Shown: positions 48,101 to 56,147 of the stretch, one piece after another
Layout of the letters: every line of letters begins with the position of its first letter
Position numbering within the stretch: position 1 is the stretch's first letter
Assembly: GCF_902464545.1 (NCBI RefSeq)
Contig: NZ_CABQJR010000007.1
Location: 1-64,000 of the forward strand
DNA length: 64,000 nt
Source: an uncultured Senegalimassilia sp.
Lineage (GTDB): Bacteria; Actinomycetota; Coriobacteriia; Coriobacteriales; Eggerthellaceae
Direction of reading: 5' to 3'
Position numbers and translations under genes: made by a program
The notes under the pieces: model-generated
Seen by the model: only the letters and a program-made list of their open reading frames with translations
Database searches by the model: none
What the model was told of the DNA's origin: nothing

Positions 48101-51100
48101 GAACTTTACGTTTGGAATGGTGAAAAGCTTAGCAAATTGGATAGCAATTCAAACGGTTCGGCTTTGACGGCTTCCATTCCTTCGTTTGGCACCTATGTGC
48201 TTGTTGACAAGTCCACGATGGGCGAACGCGAATATCATGCAACGATTTCCGATCCCGAAACGGGTGCTACGCTTGATATCGTGACGACGCATTCGGCATT
48301 TGGCAAAGCGATTACTCAAGATGGCGTGACGTTAAAGGTGTCGAAAGCAGCCGAGGATAGCGACGAGCATTCGTTTGCCGAATCTCACCTTGATAAGGAA
48401 TATGAGCAGGTTCCCGATTTTGGTGTATATTCCTTTGGCATCTATGGACCGGATGGCCAGAAAATCAGCTACGAGTCCTGGAAACTCAAGCAATCGCATT
48501 TAACGCTGCCTTCCAAGGTCGTAAAGCCAGCCCTGTTCTTTATATCGGACAGCTATGGTGGTGAACTTAGCTGGGTTAACAACAACGTTGTGAATATGCC
48601 TATCGCTACTTCCGATGGCAACAGCGTTGCTATTGATATGGGCTCTACCAGTATGGGCCTCTATCGATTCGTTATTGCCGATGAAGACGGCGTTGCGGCA
48701 AGAGAATGGATTACTCGGAATTACGAGGACCCGGCAACGGGGCTAAAGGTTTCCATTAAGTCCCGCGAAGCTTCCGTGTCGCCGTTTTTGAAGGATGAAG
48801 GGTCGCGCATTGAAGTGACCAAATACTCCGCTGGTGATGCTCAGTACGATGCCTTCTTGGAAATCATGAAGAAGGAGTGCTATAAAACAGTCGACTTCGA
48901 GGGCTTTTCGCTTCAGCTGAAGGACTCGCAAGGCAACACGGCTGTTTCAAATGACTCCGAAAATACGGTAATAACGATCAACCATTTGTCTACGCCCTCT
49001 ACCTGGTGGTGGAATGCTAGCGATTATCCGACTTCGTTTACGGGCGCTAACGATGTGGCTGTTTTCAACGGACCGGATGACATCGAGAGCATGGAATATT
49101 TGAGGAGCCCGCAAACAGGTACGTTCTCCATGGTTGCGGATGACGTAAGTTCAGATGGAAAACGCTTGCATGGCGTCATTCAAAATTGCGTGCTGTCCGG
49201 CTTTGGCGATTTTTATACCGTGAACGAAAACATGCGCTATCTGAAATGGACGGATATCGATGTTCCTACGGTGAATGATTTGGTCTATACGGGCAAGCAG
49301 CAGACAGGTGTGCGCAAGGGCTCTCGCATTGACATTACTTACTATGATGTTATCGATGGCGTGTCGCGAGCTACCGATGCCGGAACGTATACGTGCACGA
49401 TTTCGCTGCAACATTCGAACTTGAGATGGGCCGGCTGTGAGGGCGATGAGACGACTTCCGACAAGAAGATAACGTGGAAGATTGTGGAGGCTGGCGACGT
49501 CAGCACGCTTGAGCAGCCCATTGCCGAGGCGCAGGCGCTGCTTGACGCTACGACGGTTTCCGCTGACGGCAAGGATGTTTTGTCCAACGAGCAGTGGGTT
49601 TCCCAAGCTGACCACGATGCGCTTGCTTCTGCCATTGCCGATGCTCAGGCGCTTGCCAGCAGCACGAAGGCGGTTAGCAAAACAGCGGTAGAGGACCAGG
49701 CAGCAGCCCTGGCCGCTGCCGTGACGGCGTTCAAAGTCGCGCAAAAAGCAGGCCTGAAAGACGCCGGCACCGCGTACACGGTTACTGCTAACTTGAGCAT
49801 GCCGGGTGAGTACAACCCGGTGCTTGCAAACGTAACGGTGTATGTGAACAACCCGAACAACCCGTTTACGGACAAGGCGGGCAATAGCCCCGTTCTGGAC
49901 GGCAACGACCCGGCTGGTGTTGAGGCTTCGGCTCCGACTACGCCGGTTGCGAACAACGCAACTATCGCGGTTGCCCCCGACGGCACCAAGACGCTGACGC
50001 TGAAACTTCCCAACCCGGTGTTCACGTTGCAAGAGCTTGGTACGTGCGACCAGCTTCCCAATGTGACAGTTGACCGCGTTTCGCCTGTTGACAAGAGCGT
50101 GTGGGATTACGGTAAGTATGACACGCGTGTTGGTAGCATAACGGTGCAACTGCCCGAGGGTGCCGATTCCGGCCAGCAGCAGTTCGTGTTCAAAGGCAGC
50201 AAGCTGTACGCGGTGCCCATTAACACCGACATTACTCCTGATGCCAGCAAGGATGCGCTGATTCTGGACATCGATTACTCGTCGGCCAAGGCTGATGCCG
50301 TGGTTGATCGTTCGGCGTTGACTTCTGCGGTGGCCGATGCCGAGCAGCTTGCTGCTGGCGTGGCTGTTTCCGCAGACGGCTCCGATGTATCGACCGAGGG
50401 CACGTGGGTGACTGAGGAAGCTATGGCGGCGTTCAAGGACTCTATTGCTCAGGCTTCTGCGGTGATCGATGCCAACTTGGTGTCCAATCAAATGGTGGCC
50501 GATGCTGCCGATGCCTTGCGGGCTGCGGCTGACGCGTTCCGCGCTTCCATGAAGCCGGGCACCAAGGACGAGCGCGTGAAGGTTGCCAAGCCTTCTGCGG
50601 TTGCTGGCCTCGTGTACACGGGCGCCGAGCAGGCGGGCGTTGAGGCTGCGGAGGGCTTCGCGCTTTCCGGTGCCACCGCCACCAATGCCGGCTCCTACAC
50701 GGCGGTGGCTACACTGAAGACGGGCTTTGTGTGGGACGACGGCTCCACCGACCCGGTGGAGATTCCCTGGTCCATTGCCAAGGCAACTTTGACGGCCGCG
50801 TATGTGGGCGAAACGGTATCGGTTGGCATTGCGCCGCAGCTGGGCGTGGAGGTTACGGGCTTCGTGGGCGGCGAGACGGCTGTTTCCGCTGCGGGCTATG
50901 AAGCCCCGACGGTTTCCGCACCCGCAACGCTTGAGGCTGGCAAAACCTACGACTTGACGCCCGCTGGCGGCAAGTCGGCCAACTACGACTTCGTGTACGT
51001 TGGTGGCAAGCTTACGGTTGAGGCTGCGTCCACGGGCACGCTGAAGCCGGGCACGTACACCATCACGGCAAATTTGAGCATGCCGGGCGAGTACAACCCG

Positions 51101-52519
51101 GTTATCCCGGGCGCTACGGTGTACGCCAACAACCCGAACAACCCGTTCGCCGACAAGGCGGGCAATGAGCCTGTTTTGGACGGCAACAACCCGGTAGGCG
51201 TGGCGAGCACCACGCCTACCACCCCGCTGACGAAGAACGCCACGTTGGTGGTTGCGGCCGATGGCTCCAAGACGCTTGAGCTTGACGTGCTGAACCCCGT
51301 GTTCACCACGCAGGAGCTGGGCACGTGTGCCGAGCTGCCGAAGGTTGACGTGACGCGCAAGGCTCCGGCCGACGCATCGGTGTGGAGCTACGGCAAGTAC
51401 GATACGCGCATCAGCCATGTGTCGGTGCCGCTGACTGACGACATGGTAACGGGCGTGAAGTCCTATACGTTTGCGGGTAGCAAGTTGTATGCAGTGCCGC
51501 TGGACATGGACATTGCGCCTACCGGCACGGTGGCGCTGCAGCTGACGGTGAACTACTCCAGCTTGCCGGCTTCGGCGCTGCCCGATGGCGTTGACCCGGT
51601 GCCCGATCCGGACCCGGAGCCCACGCCCGATCCTACGCCCACGCCGGACCCGACGCCGACGCCTTCGCCGAGCCCCAGCCCCACGCCGGGCGGCTCCACC
51701 ACGGTGGGCACCACGACGAGCGGTCACTTCGCTGCTGGTACGTACACGGTTTCGGCCAACCTGTGGTTCGACAAGGCCACCACGGGCCTGCCGCTGAACC
51801 CGCACCTGACCAACGGCGGCTTCCCGCCCTCGACGCCGGTGAGCAACAACGCCACCATGACGGTGGACGCTTCCGGCCATGCGTGGGTGAGCGTCCCGGT
51901 TGTTATCCAGGACAAGGTGATGACCGTCAACAACGTGTGGGGCAGCGGTGTGAGCTACGACGGTTCCACGGTGACCATTGACCTGGGCACGCCCACGGCC
52001 GATCAGACGCAGTTCGCGGGCACGTGCACTTCCAGCGTGACCATAGGCTGGCTGGCTCAGACCATCGCCGCCGGCATCTTCAACGGCGTGTGGGACCACA
52101 CGTGGTCCACGAATTGGGAAGTTGACCTGGTGGCAGGCTCGCTGCCCGCAAGCGGCGGCGGCGAGCTGCCGGCCGCGGCGCAGGCCATTTTGAATGGCGA
52201 GAACGGCGTGGCTGCTTCTGGCGACGCTGCGGCTGCTGCGCTGGCGGCGGCCGAGGACGGTGCGGCTAAGAGCGGCGACGCTGCCAAGAGCGGCAAGGCT
52301 GCCGACGGCAAGTCGTCCGGGTCCGCGAAGTCTGGCGTGGCCGGTGCGGTTGAGGACCTGGCCGACGCGGCCGCGTCCAACCCCGCGGTTGCGATTGCGC
52401 TGGGTTGCGCGGTCGTGCTAGCGGTTGCCGGCGCGGCTGGTGGCGCGTACGCGTACCGTCGCAAGAAGCGTGCGGCTGCGGCTGCCGACGGCGCGGCAAG
52501 TGATGTCGTAAGCAAGTAA
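45167..52519 (+). CDS. Giant modular surface protein (2450 aa)
   Basis: It starts with GTG at 45167 behind AAAGGAGG. A Sec signal peptide (about residues 10-36, ending ASGALAFAQ) comes first, then two identical 167-residue modules. A TYTxTANL-type module follows (about 385-560), then a long lower-GC region of beta-rich segments. A MBG/Ig-like segment and a FIVAR-like helical segment follow, then a second TYTxTANL module, another FIVAR-like segment, a MBG-like segment and a third TYTxTANL module. A PDPDPEPTPDPTP linker leads to a fourth module (about 2185-2315). An Ala-rich stalk precedes a C-terminal membrane helix followed by RRKK. There is no LPxTG sorting signal at the end, so it is probably membrane-anchored. 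Likely an adhesin or ligand-capture protein; function is not known. Confidence 0.75.
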   Translation: MSFANKKQRLLDGFMRIALSVLLVVSFWPASGALAFAQSSEDDSVGATASQARDYNYLNDLSKLHTPNGGFVWMLGVNTADADMPSPLDLAAGSYGEFFDFAAPADAQAARDAVAALYDGVDESNVSVGTFELPGGKQMPADAELTAWWLGGENADPKVDPSKVRAFSWDGSSLTELAVTVGEEPTGAFGGAKLAQVSPEPGRALVLVDTTSLTEKSQARDYNYLNDLSKLHTPNGGFVWMLGVNTADADMPSPLDLAAGSYGEFFDFAAPADAQAARDAVAALYDGVDESNVSVGTFELPGGKQMPADAELTAWWLGGENADPKVDPSKVRAFSWDGSSLTELAVTVGEEPTGAFGGAKLAQVSPEPGRALVLVDTTSLTEKSQAKAGVYSVTANLYIPSYANQVLPGVQVYMQCPTMPPTVPVSRSATLTIAEDGTKTVHIELSNEPADVFTLQQISGAPGETEIVSTPRIKEDHLFGTDMKTQSQVYGRIGSLDVKLLNDSGDYSFTGYQEFPTILGNYMNMEVRLSVDFSSAVRKYIAPSDGSQAVTKTLTDVGTGLKATVSTSEKDVAQKLQSGAQLVVEKRSDGETYENALSDFEAMHTGEVSLEYFTYKVIDKTGAEIALDGNTEVSVALPTSNSGICDVYKVNEGSYDQLVSNTAADNGFFSLVGMPSSGSFAVIDKTKANKWTSKTVANVELGISWTESLTDAQSKYDSTDGGPYAAMATRFVKVGSSKVSDAATLDNALAAIKKLTGTFTDAAVLSGFYCSPISIAEQQVQDAWVQDESKDSISVPRASNDGVTADTKAFLISVSGKNVSAVPLGTVVSDDAVSIDVLPSSMTKSEAYARYVALHNGVIENDSYADYPTSFIVLANGAEVGQESKTFADESVADVAVTVASSRAEVVDKFDSARATFTEYGESDAAAKAIRDAFDSQLSCDPVFRAYAVSVIDADGNALPVASDDTLSLNISNAFEQSELYVWNGEKLSKLDSNSNGSALTASIPSFGTYVLVDKSTMGEREYHATISDPETGATLDIVTTHSAFGKAITQDGVTLKVSKAAEDSDEHSFAESHLDKEYEQVPDFGVYSFGIYGPDGQKISYESWKLKQSHLTLPSKVVKPALFFISDSYGGELSWVNNNVVNMPIATSDGNSVAIDMGSTSMGLYRFVIADEDGVAAREWITRNYEDPATGLKVSIKSREASVSPFLKDEGSRIEVTKYSAGDAQYDAFLEIMKKECYKTVDFEGFSLQLKDSQGNTAVSNDSENTVITINHLSTPSTWWWNASDYPTSFTGANDVAVFNGPDDIESMEYLRSPQTGTFSMVADDVSSDGKRLHGVIQNCVLSGFGDFYTVNENMRYLKWTDIDVPTVNDLVYTGKQQTGVRKGSRIDITYYDVIDGVSRATDAGTYTCTISLQHSNLRWAGCEGDETTSDKKITWKIVEAGDVSTLEQPIAEAQALLDATTVSADGKDVLSNEQWVSQADHDALASAIADAQALASSTKAVSKTAVEDQAAALAAAVTAFKVAQKAGLKDAGTAYTVTANLSMPGEYNPVLANVTVYVNNPNNPFTDKAGNSPVLDGNDPAGVEASAPTTPVANNATIAVAPDGTKTLTLKLPNPVFTLQELGTCDQLPNVTVDRVSPVDKSVWDYGKYDTRVGSITVQLPEGADSGQQQFVFKGSKLYAVPINTDITPDASKDALILDIDYSSAKADAVVDRSALTSAVADAEQLAAGVAVSADGSDVSTEGTWVTEEAMAAFKDSIAQASAVIDANLVSNQMVADAADALRAAADAFRASMKPGTKDERVKVAKPSAVAGLVYTGAEQAGVEAAEGFALSGATATNAGSYTAVATLKTGFVWDDGSTDPVEIPWSIAKATLTAAYVGETVSVGIAPQLGVEVTGFVGGETAVSAAGYEAPTVSAPATLEAGKTYDLTPAGGKSANYDFVYVGGKLTVEAASTGTLKPGTYTITANLSMPGEYNPVIPGATVYANNPNNPFADKAGNEPVLDGNNPVGVASTTPTTPLTKNATLVVAADGSKTLELDVLNPVFTTQELGTCAELPKVDVTRKAPADASVWSYGKYDTRISHVSVPLTDDMVTGVKSYTFAGSKLYAVPLDMDIAPTGTVALQLTVNYSSLPASALPDGVDPVPDPDPEPTPDPTPTPDPTPTPSPSPSPTPGGSTTVGTTTSGHFAAGTYTVSANLWFDKATTGLPLNPHLTNGGFPPSTPVSNNATMTVDASGHAWVSVPVVIQDKVMTVNNVWGSGVSYDGSTVTIDLGTPTADQTQFAGTCTSSVTIGWLAQTIAAGIFNGVWDHTWSTNWEVDLVAGSLPASGGGELPAAAQAILNGENGVAASGDAAAAALAAAEDGAAKSGDAAKSGKAADGKSSGSAKSGVAGAVEDLADAAASNPAVAIALGCAVVLAVAGAAGGAYAYRRKKRAAAAADGAASDVVSK
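45314..46315 (+). repeat. Exact tandem duplication, 501 bp x 2, inside the surface-protein gene
   Basis: Unit 1 is 45314-45814 and unit 2 is 45815-46315. They encode the same 167 residues (from QARDYNYLNDLSKLHTPNGG to LVDTTSLTEKS), and I see no base difference. The unit is much richer in GC than the DNA that follows. Confidence 0.9.
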
Positions 52520-52544
52520 CGGCTGCTGCTGAGCAGATGTCGGC

Positions 52545-52653
52545 AAGCCCGCCGCCGTCGGCGGCGGGCGAGCAGGTGGGACGGCGCACGGGGTGCGCTG
52601 TCCCACTGCCTGATGCGCCCTGCAGGTTCGAAAGAGCCTGCAGGGCGTTTTTG
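52545..52653 (+). terminator. Three consecutive hairpins; the last is an intrinsic terminator
   Basis: Hairpin 1 is GCCCGCCGCCG/CGGCGGCGGGC (52545-52567). Hairpin 2 is a ~17-bp imperfect stem (about 52571-52609). Hairpin 3 is GCCCTGCAGG (52617-52626) with CCTGCAGGGC (52637-52646), followed by GTTTTTGTG. They lie directly behind the surface-protein gene. Confidence 0.85.
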
Positions 52654-52694
52654 TGTTCGGGGGACGGCCGGAGTGAGTTGGCGGCTCCGTAACG

Positions 52695-52741
52695 TTTTGA
52701 CTCGCTAGCTTTTGTGGGGCCCGCAGCCAAGTGCTGCGGGC
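52695..52741 (+). terminator. Terminator with conserved TTTTGACTCGCTA element, copy 2
   Basis: TTTTGACTCGCTAGCTTTTG (52695-52714) is followed by the stem GCCCGCAGC (52719-52727) with GCTGCGGGC (52733-52741), then a T-rich tract. It is the same arrangement as at 42897-42950. Confidence 0.65.
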
Positions 52742-52776
52742 TCTTCGCGTTTTTCGCCTTTCGTGTAAATCAAGAC

Positions 52777-52824
52777 TAGAACATATGTTTGTTTCTGATA
52801 TGATTAAAACAAACACATGTTCTA
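52777..52824. promoter_or_regulatory. 18-bp inverted repeat flanking the KilA-N promoter
   Basis: TAGAACATATGTTTGTTT (52777-52794) and its inverse (52807-52824), 17 of 18 matching, flank a 12-base AT-rich centre containing TATGAT. It is probably an operator for the KilA-N protein or the downstream antitoxin. Confidence 0.65.
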
Positions 52825-52883
52825 TATGAAAAGATGGTTGGCAATGTGAGATTTAGCGGATTTTGGTTTGAAAAGGGGCGAGG

Positions 52884-53750
52884 ATGGACAAACAAATTAA
52901 TGGGCACATCACAGCACTTGGAGTGCAAATTTGCGTTGTGGGCGATGGGACACAAGATGATTTTATTTCGATAACGGACATCGCAAGGTACAAAAGCGAT
53001 GAGCCGAAGATGGTCATACAAAACTGGATGCGCAATCGTAACACCATTGAGTTTTTGGGTGTTTGGGAGGAAATTCATAACCCGCGTTTTAAAGGCATCG
53101 AATTCGATGCCTTTAAAAAGGAGGCCGGACTCAATTCGTTTATTCTGACGCCGACGAAATGGATTTCTGCTACACAGGCTATAGGCATCAGGTCAAAGCG
53201 TGGCCGCTATGGCGGAACGTATGCTCATATGGATATCGCTTTCGAGTTCGCATCGTGGATATCACCGGAATTCAAGTTGTACGTTATCGAAGATTATCGA
53301 CGGTTGAAGGCTGACGAAAGTAGCAGGTTGTCACTTGGTTGGAATGAGAAGCGGCTGTTTTCAAAAATCAATTACCAAATTCATACGGAAGCAGTAAAGA
53401 GCAATTTGATTCCGGATATTGCTGGGAAAGGCGCGCACTTTACGTATGCAACGGAGGCCGATGTGCTTAATGTTGCATTGTTCGGGAAAACGGCGAAGCA
53501 GTGGCGCGACGAAAATCTTGGCAAACTAGGGAACATACGCGATGCGGCAACGCTGCGTCAGCTTGTGGTGTTGGCAAACTTGGAAAGTATGAACGCGCAG
53601 CTTATAAAGGCGGGGGCAAGTAGGGAAGAGCGCGCAGAATATTTAAATGCCATGGCCAGGGAGCAGTTTGCGGCGCTCGAGGGAAATCCAACGCTGAAAG
53701 CTCTTGAGCGAAAGCTACAAATCGATGATGCAGATAGCAAAAAACAGTGA
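52884..53750 (+). CDS. KilA-N domain protein (phage/mobile-element type)
   Basis: A 288-residue protein. The N-terminal ~150 residues match KilA-N DNA-binding domains: DFISITDIARYKSDEPKMVI, NWMRNRNTIEFLGVWE, then GRYGGTYAHMDIAFEFASWI and SPEFKLYVIEDYRRLK. The C-terminal part is helical and includes ATLRQLVVLANLESMNAQLI. Such proteins occur in phages and genomic islands, often with toxin or anti-phage genes. GC content is clearly below the surrounding genes, a sign of transfer. Its frame continues past the TGA stop into remnants of a toxin gene. Confidence 0.8.
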   Translation: MDKQINGHITALGVQICVVGDGTQDDFISITDIARYKSDEPKMVIQNWMRNRNTIEFLGVWEEIHNPRFKGIEFDAFKKEAGLNSFILTPTKWISATQAIGIRSKRGRYGGTYAHMDIAFEFASWISPEFKLYVIEDYRRLKADESSRLSLGWNEKRLFSKINYQIHTEAVKSNLIPDIAGKGAHFTYATEADVLNVALFGKTAKQWRDENLGKLGNIRDAATLRQLVVLANLESMNAQLIKAGASREERAEYLNAMAREQFAALEGNPTLKALERKLQIDDADSKKQ

Positions 53751-53975
53751 TTGAGCACTGGCGAAGATATTAAATACGCATGGGAGCATTACGGGATTGG
53801 CGCAGTGCGTGTACCGGGCGAGTGAGAAGTGAGAATCGGTCTTGGTTTGGACGGCAGTGAAATAGAGATTGTGGGCGCGTTGCTGGAGAACGGCGAGTGG
53901 CTTGCGTACCATGCTATGACACCTCTAACTAAGGAAATGATGCACGAGATAGCGTGCGCGCAAAGGAGGTTGTAG
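53751..53975 (+). pseudogene. Broken toxin gene in frame with KilA-N
   Basis: In the KilA-N frame, right after its TGA, the DNA reads LSTGEDIKYAWEHYGIGAVR, then VPGE, another TGA (53823-53825), then VRIGLGLDGSEIEIVGALLE and WLAYHAMTPLTKEMMHEI to TAG at 53973. This aligns along its length with the toxin at 30085-30351, from its TSDEILQVW onward. The N-terminal KHGV helix is missing and replaced by KilA-N sequence. A GTG at 53829 could still give a 48-residue C-terminal piece. It is most simply a toxin gene truncated by arrival of the KilA-N gene and then inactivated. Confidence 0.7.
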
Positions 53976-53977
53976 CT

Positions 53978-54577
53978 ATGGCTGATTGCAAACTTGCGAA
54001 TGGGCAAACACTCTCTGCGGAAGATATTGAGCACGAGTGTGCGGAATACGAGTCGGGCACGTGGGATGGTCGGCTTGACTGCATACCTGTTGGTCCTGCA
54101 GCAATTGCCGACGAGCCGCTGGTAACGGTTACGGTAAAGTTTCCGGCATCAATGATAGCCGCAGTAGATGAAAGAAGCTCCGATCGTTTCGACTACATCC
54201 GCCGGGCAGTTGCGGCAGCCATTTTTGCCGATGCCTGTGAAATGGCTGCAGAATGGTTGCAGGGTGAGTGTGAATATCGGGCAATCCACGATGAGCCTTT
54301 TCCGAAGCAGACGTTTGGCAACCAGCCGAAAAATGGCGGTAAGGTTGTTATTGTCGCGGTCAATGCCGACAAAGGCACTGTTCGCAAAGTTAACGCATCG
54401 CGCGCGGCTGAAATGCTCGGCGTTACCAAGGGTCGTGTTTCGCAGATGGTCAAGGCGAATCAGCTGGAAGCTTTTAGGGATGGGGGCACTGTTTGGGTGA
54501 CGCTCGATAGCATAGAGGCCCGCCTTGTCGAAAAGCCTAAGGCCGGGCGTCCTGCAAAAGCTCAGGCAACGGCATAA
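53978..54577 (+). CDS. Antitoxin-like protein with ribbon-helix-helix-like and HTH domains
   Basis: 199 residues. The first ~90 residues resemble the antitoxin at 30348-30656 in layout (SAEDIEHECAEYESGTWDGR, then LVTVTVKFPASMIAAVDERS and FDYIRRAVAAAI). The C-terminal part carries an excisionase/MerR-like helix-turn-helix: ASRAAEMLGVTKGRVSQMVK, then LEAFRDGGTVWVTLDSIEAR. The start at 53978, two bases after the broken toxin, is chosen for AAAGGAGG. An intact antitoxin beside a dead toxin is a common end state. The segment 54578-54719 holds no gene I can see. Confidence 0.6.
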   Translation: MADCKLANGQTLSAEDIEHECAEYESGTWDGRLDCIPVGPAAIADEPLVTVTVKFPASMIAAVDERSSDRFDYIRRAVAAAIFADACEMAAEWLQGECEYRAIHDEPFPKQTFGNQPKNGGKVVIVAVNADKGTVRKVNASRAAEMLGVTKGRVSQMVKANQLEAFRDGGTVWVTLDSIEARLVEKPKAGRPAKAQATA

Positions 54578-54719
54578 GCGCAAGAAGGGTTGCGGCGATG
54601 GAAATAAAGAAGATTATAGAGCCATAAAGATGAGGCAAGGTATGCCTAATGCAATGTTTTCTTCTGTGATCACCGGTCCGTGAATTTCCCTTTGCAAACT
54701 TTTCGTGAAGTTGTCTATA

Positions 54720-54735
54720 GGTAACATAGGTCACT
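54720..54735. promoter_or_regulatory. Third GGTAACATA-type site, upstream of the ABC transporter
   Basis: GGTAACATAGGTCACT matches the palindrome at 44126-44141 at 13 of 16 bases. It overlaps or sits just upstream of a possible promoter: CTGACA (54733-54738), 17 bases, TAAACT. A TATATAA stretch lies at 54772-54778. Confidence 0.4.
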
Positions 54736-54891
54736 GACAAATTCGCCTCGTTTAACTAAACTTGTTAGCCGTATATAAAAGCGGCTTTGACAGGGCATTA
54801 TGATTAGCGGTGATTAATCCGGGCGCATACATTGGCTGGCTTTCCACGTGTTGCTTCCGTCAAAGCCTTTCCGTGTGAAAGGCGGACATAT

Positions 54892-56133
54892 ATGGCTAAC
54901 TTCTTGATGACGCGGCGCAGCTTCACCGCGCTTGCGGGCGTGGCGGCGCTTTCGGCGTTGGGGCTGGGCGGATGCTCGTCGGGCGAAGGCGCGAAGGGCG
55001 GCGTAGCAGCGGGCGGCAGCGATGTAAACGATGGCGTTACGTTCTCCACGTACACCGAAGCGCGCGAGCTTATGGGCAGCGCCGATGCGTGTGATGTGCG
55101 CGTCGGCCTTATCATGGGCCCGCCGTCTATGGGCCTGTCGCAGTTCATCGTGGCTGCTCAGACGGGCAAAACGTTCAACAACTTCACGTTCGAGCCTAAC
55201 GGCGTGGACTATGTGGGCCTGTCTGCTCTGTTCAACAAGGGCGACTACGACATTTGCACGTTGCCTAGCAATATCGGCCCTATCCTGTACAACAACACCG
55301 AGCTGAAAAACCAGTACGAGGTTATCAGCGTGAATAATCTGGGCGTGCTGTATGTTATGACCAACGACGAATCGGTGTCCACGCTCGACGACCTGCGCGG
55401 CCGCACCGTATACAGCTACGGCGAGGGTGGCACGCCAGAGTACACCATTGAGGCGCTGTTGGCGAAAAATGGTCTCGAGGGCACGTTCAACCTGGAGTTC
55501 AAATCGAGCCCGCTTGAGGTGCTGAACATGATGCAGCAGCAAGATGGGTGCGTGGCCATTTTGCCGCAGCCGTTCGTGTCGCTGGCAAAAATCCTGGTCA
55601 ACCCGCTGTATATTCCCATCGACCTGACGGTTGAGTGGGACCGCGCCTTCGCCGACACAGGCAGCCAGGCCGTCACCACCACAACCATCGTGAACAAGCA
55701 ATTCCTGGAGGAGCACGAGCAGGCCGTCGTCGAGTACCTGAACATGGCGGGTCAGTCGGTGGCGTGGACGCTTGAGAACATGGGCGACGCCGCCGCGCTG
55801 CAAGAGGAGCTGGGCACGTTCTTGAACAACTCCGTGGCGCTTGACGCCATGCCCTACATTTCCATGGTGAACCTGACGGGCGAGGATATGCGCACGGCGC
55901 TGTCGGGATTTTTGCACGAGTTGTATCTGGCGAATCCCGATTCTATCGGCGGCAAGATGCCCGGTGAGGACTTTTATTACCTGCCGCCTGAAGGTCAGCT
56001 GGACGAGCGCTTCCTGCAGGCGGGCTTGGAGCAGGCCACGCAGCATGAAAGCAGCGCCGGCACCGGCAACGGCGGCGTGACCGCTAGCGCGGCCGACGCG
56101 CAGGCCGCCGTTGAAGCGCTTGGCGGCAAGTAG
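54892..56133 (+). CDS. ABC transporter substrate-binding lipoprotein (SsuA/NMT1-like)
   Basis: 413 residues. The N-terminus is a twin-arginine lipoprotein signal, MTRRSFTALAGVAALSALGL, then the lipobox GGC. The mature domain has the type II periplasmic-binding fold of the nitrate/sulfonate/taurine/thiamine-precursor group: VRVGLIMGPPSMGLSQFIVA, FNKGDYDICTLPSNIGP, LGVLYVMTNDESVSTLDDLR and EYTIEALLAKNG. The ligand is not predictable. The start at 54892 is chosen for GAAAGGCGG. It lies 14 bp before the permease gene, forming a three-gene operon. Confidence 0.82.
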   Translation: MANFLMTRRSFTALAGVAALSALGLGGCSSGEGAKGGVAAGGSDVNDGVTFSTYTEARELMGSADACDVRVGLIMGPPSMGLSQFIVAAQTGKTFNNFTFEPNGVDYVGLSALFNKGDYDICTLPSNIGPILYNNTELKNQYEVISVNNLGVLYVMTNDESVSTLDDLRGRTVYSYGEGGTPEYTIEALLAKNGLEGTFNLEFKSSPLEVLNMMQQQDGCVAILPQPFVSLAKILVNPLYIPIDLTVEWDRAFADTGSQAVTTTTIVNKQFLEEHEQAVVEYLNMAGQSVAWTLENMGDAAALQEELGTFLNNSVALDAMPYISMVNLTGEDMRTALSGFLHELYLANPDSIGGKMPGEDFYYLPPEGQLDERFLQAGLEQATQHESSAGTGNGGVTASAADAQAAVEALGGK

Positions 56134-56147
56134 CGGAAAAGGGAACC

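Noticed and set aside
49151..52099. 982-codon minus-strand open frame
   Set aside because: Antisense to the surface-protein gene; Arg/His-rich composition and no ribosome site or domain.
53748..53825. Selenocysteine reading of the two TGA codons between KilA-N and the toxin piece
   Set aside because: No SECIS-like stem-loop is evident after either TGA, and the homologous intact toxin has no Cys or Sec at the matching place; decay is simpler.
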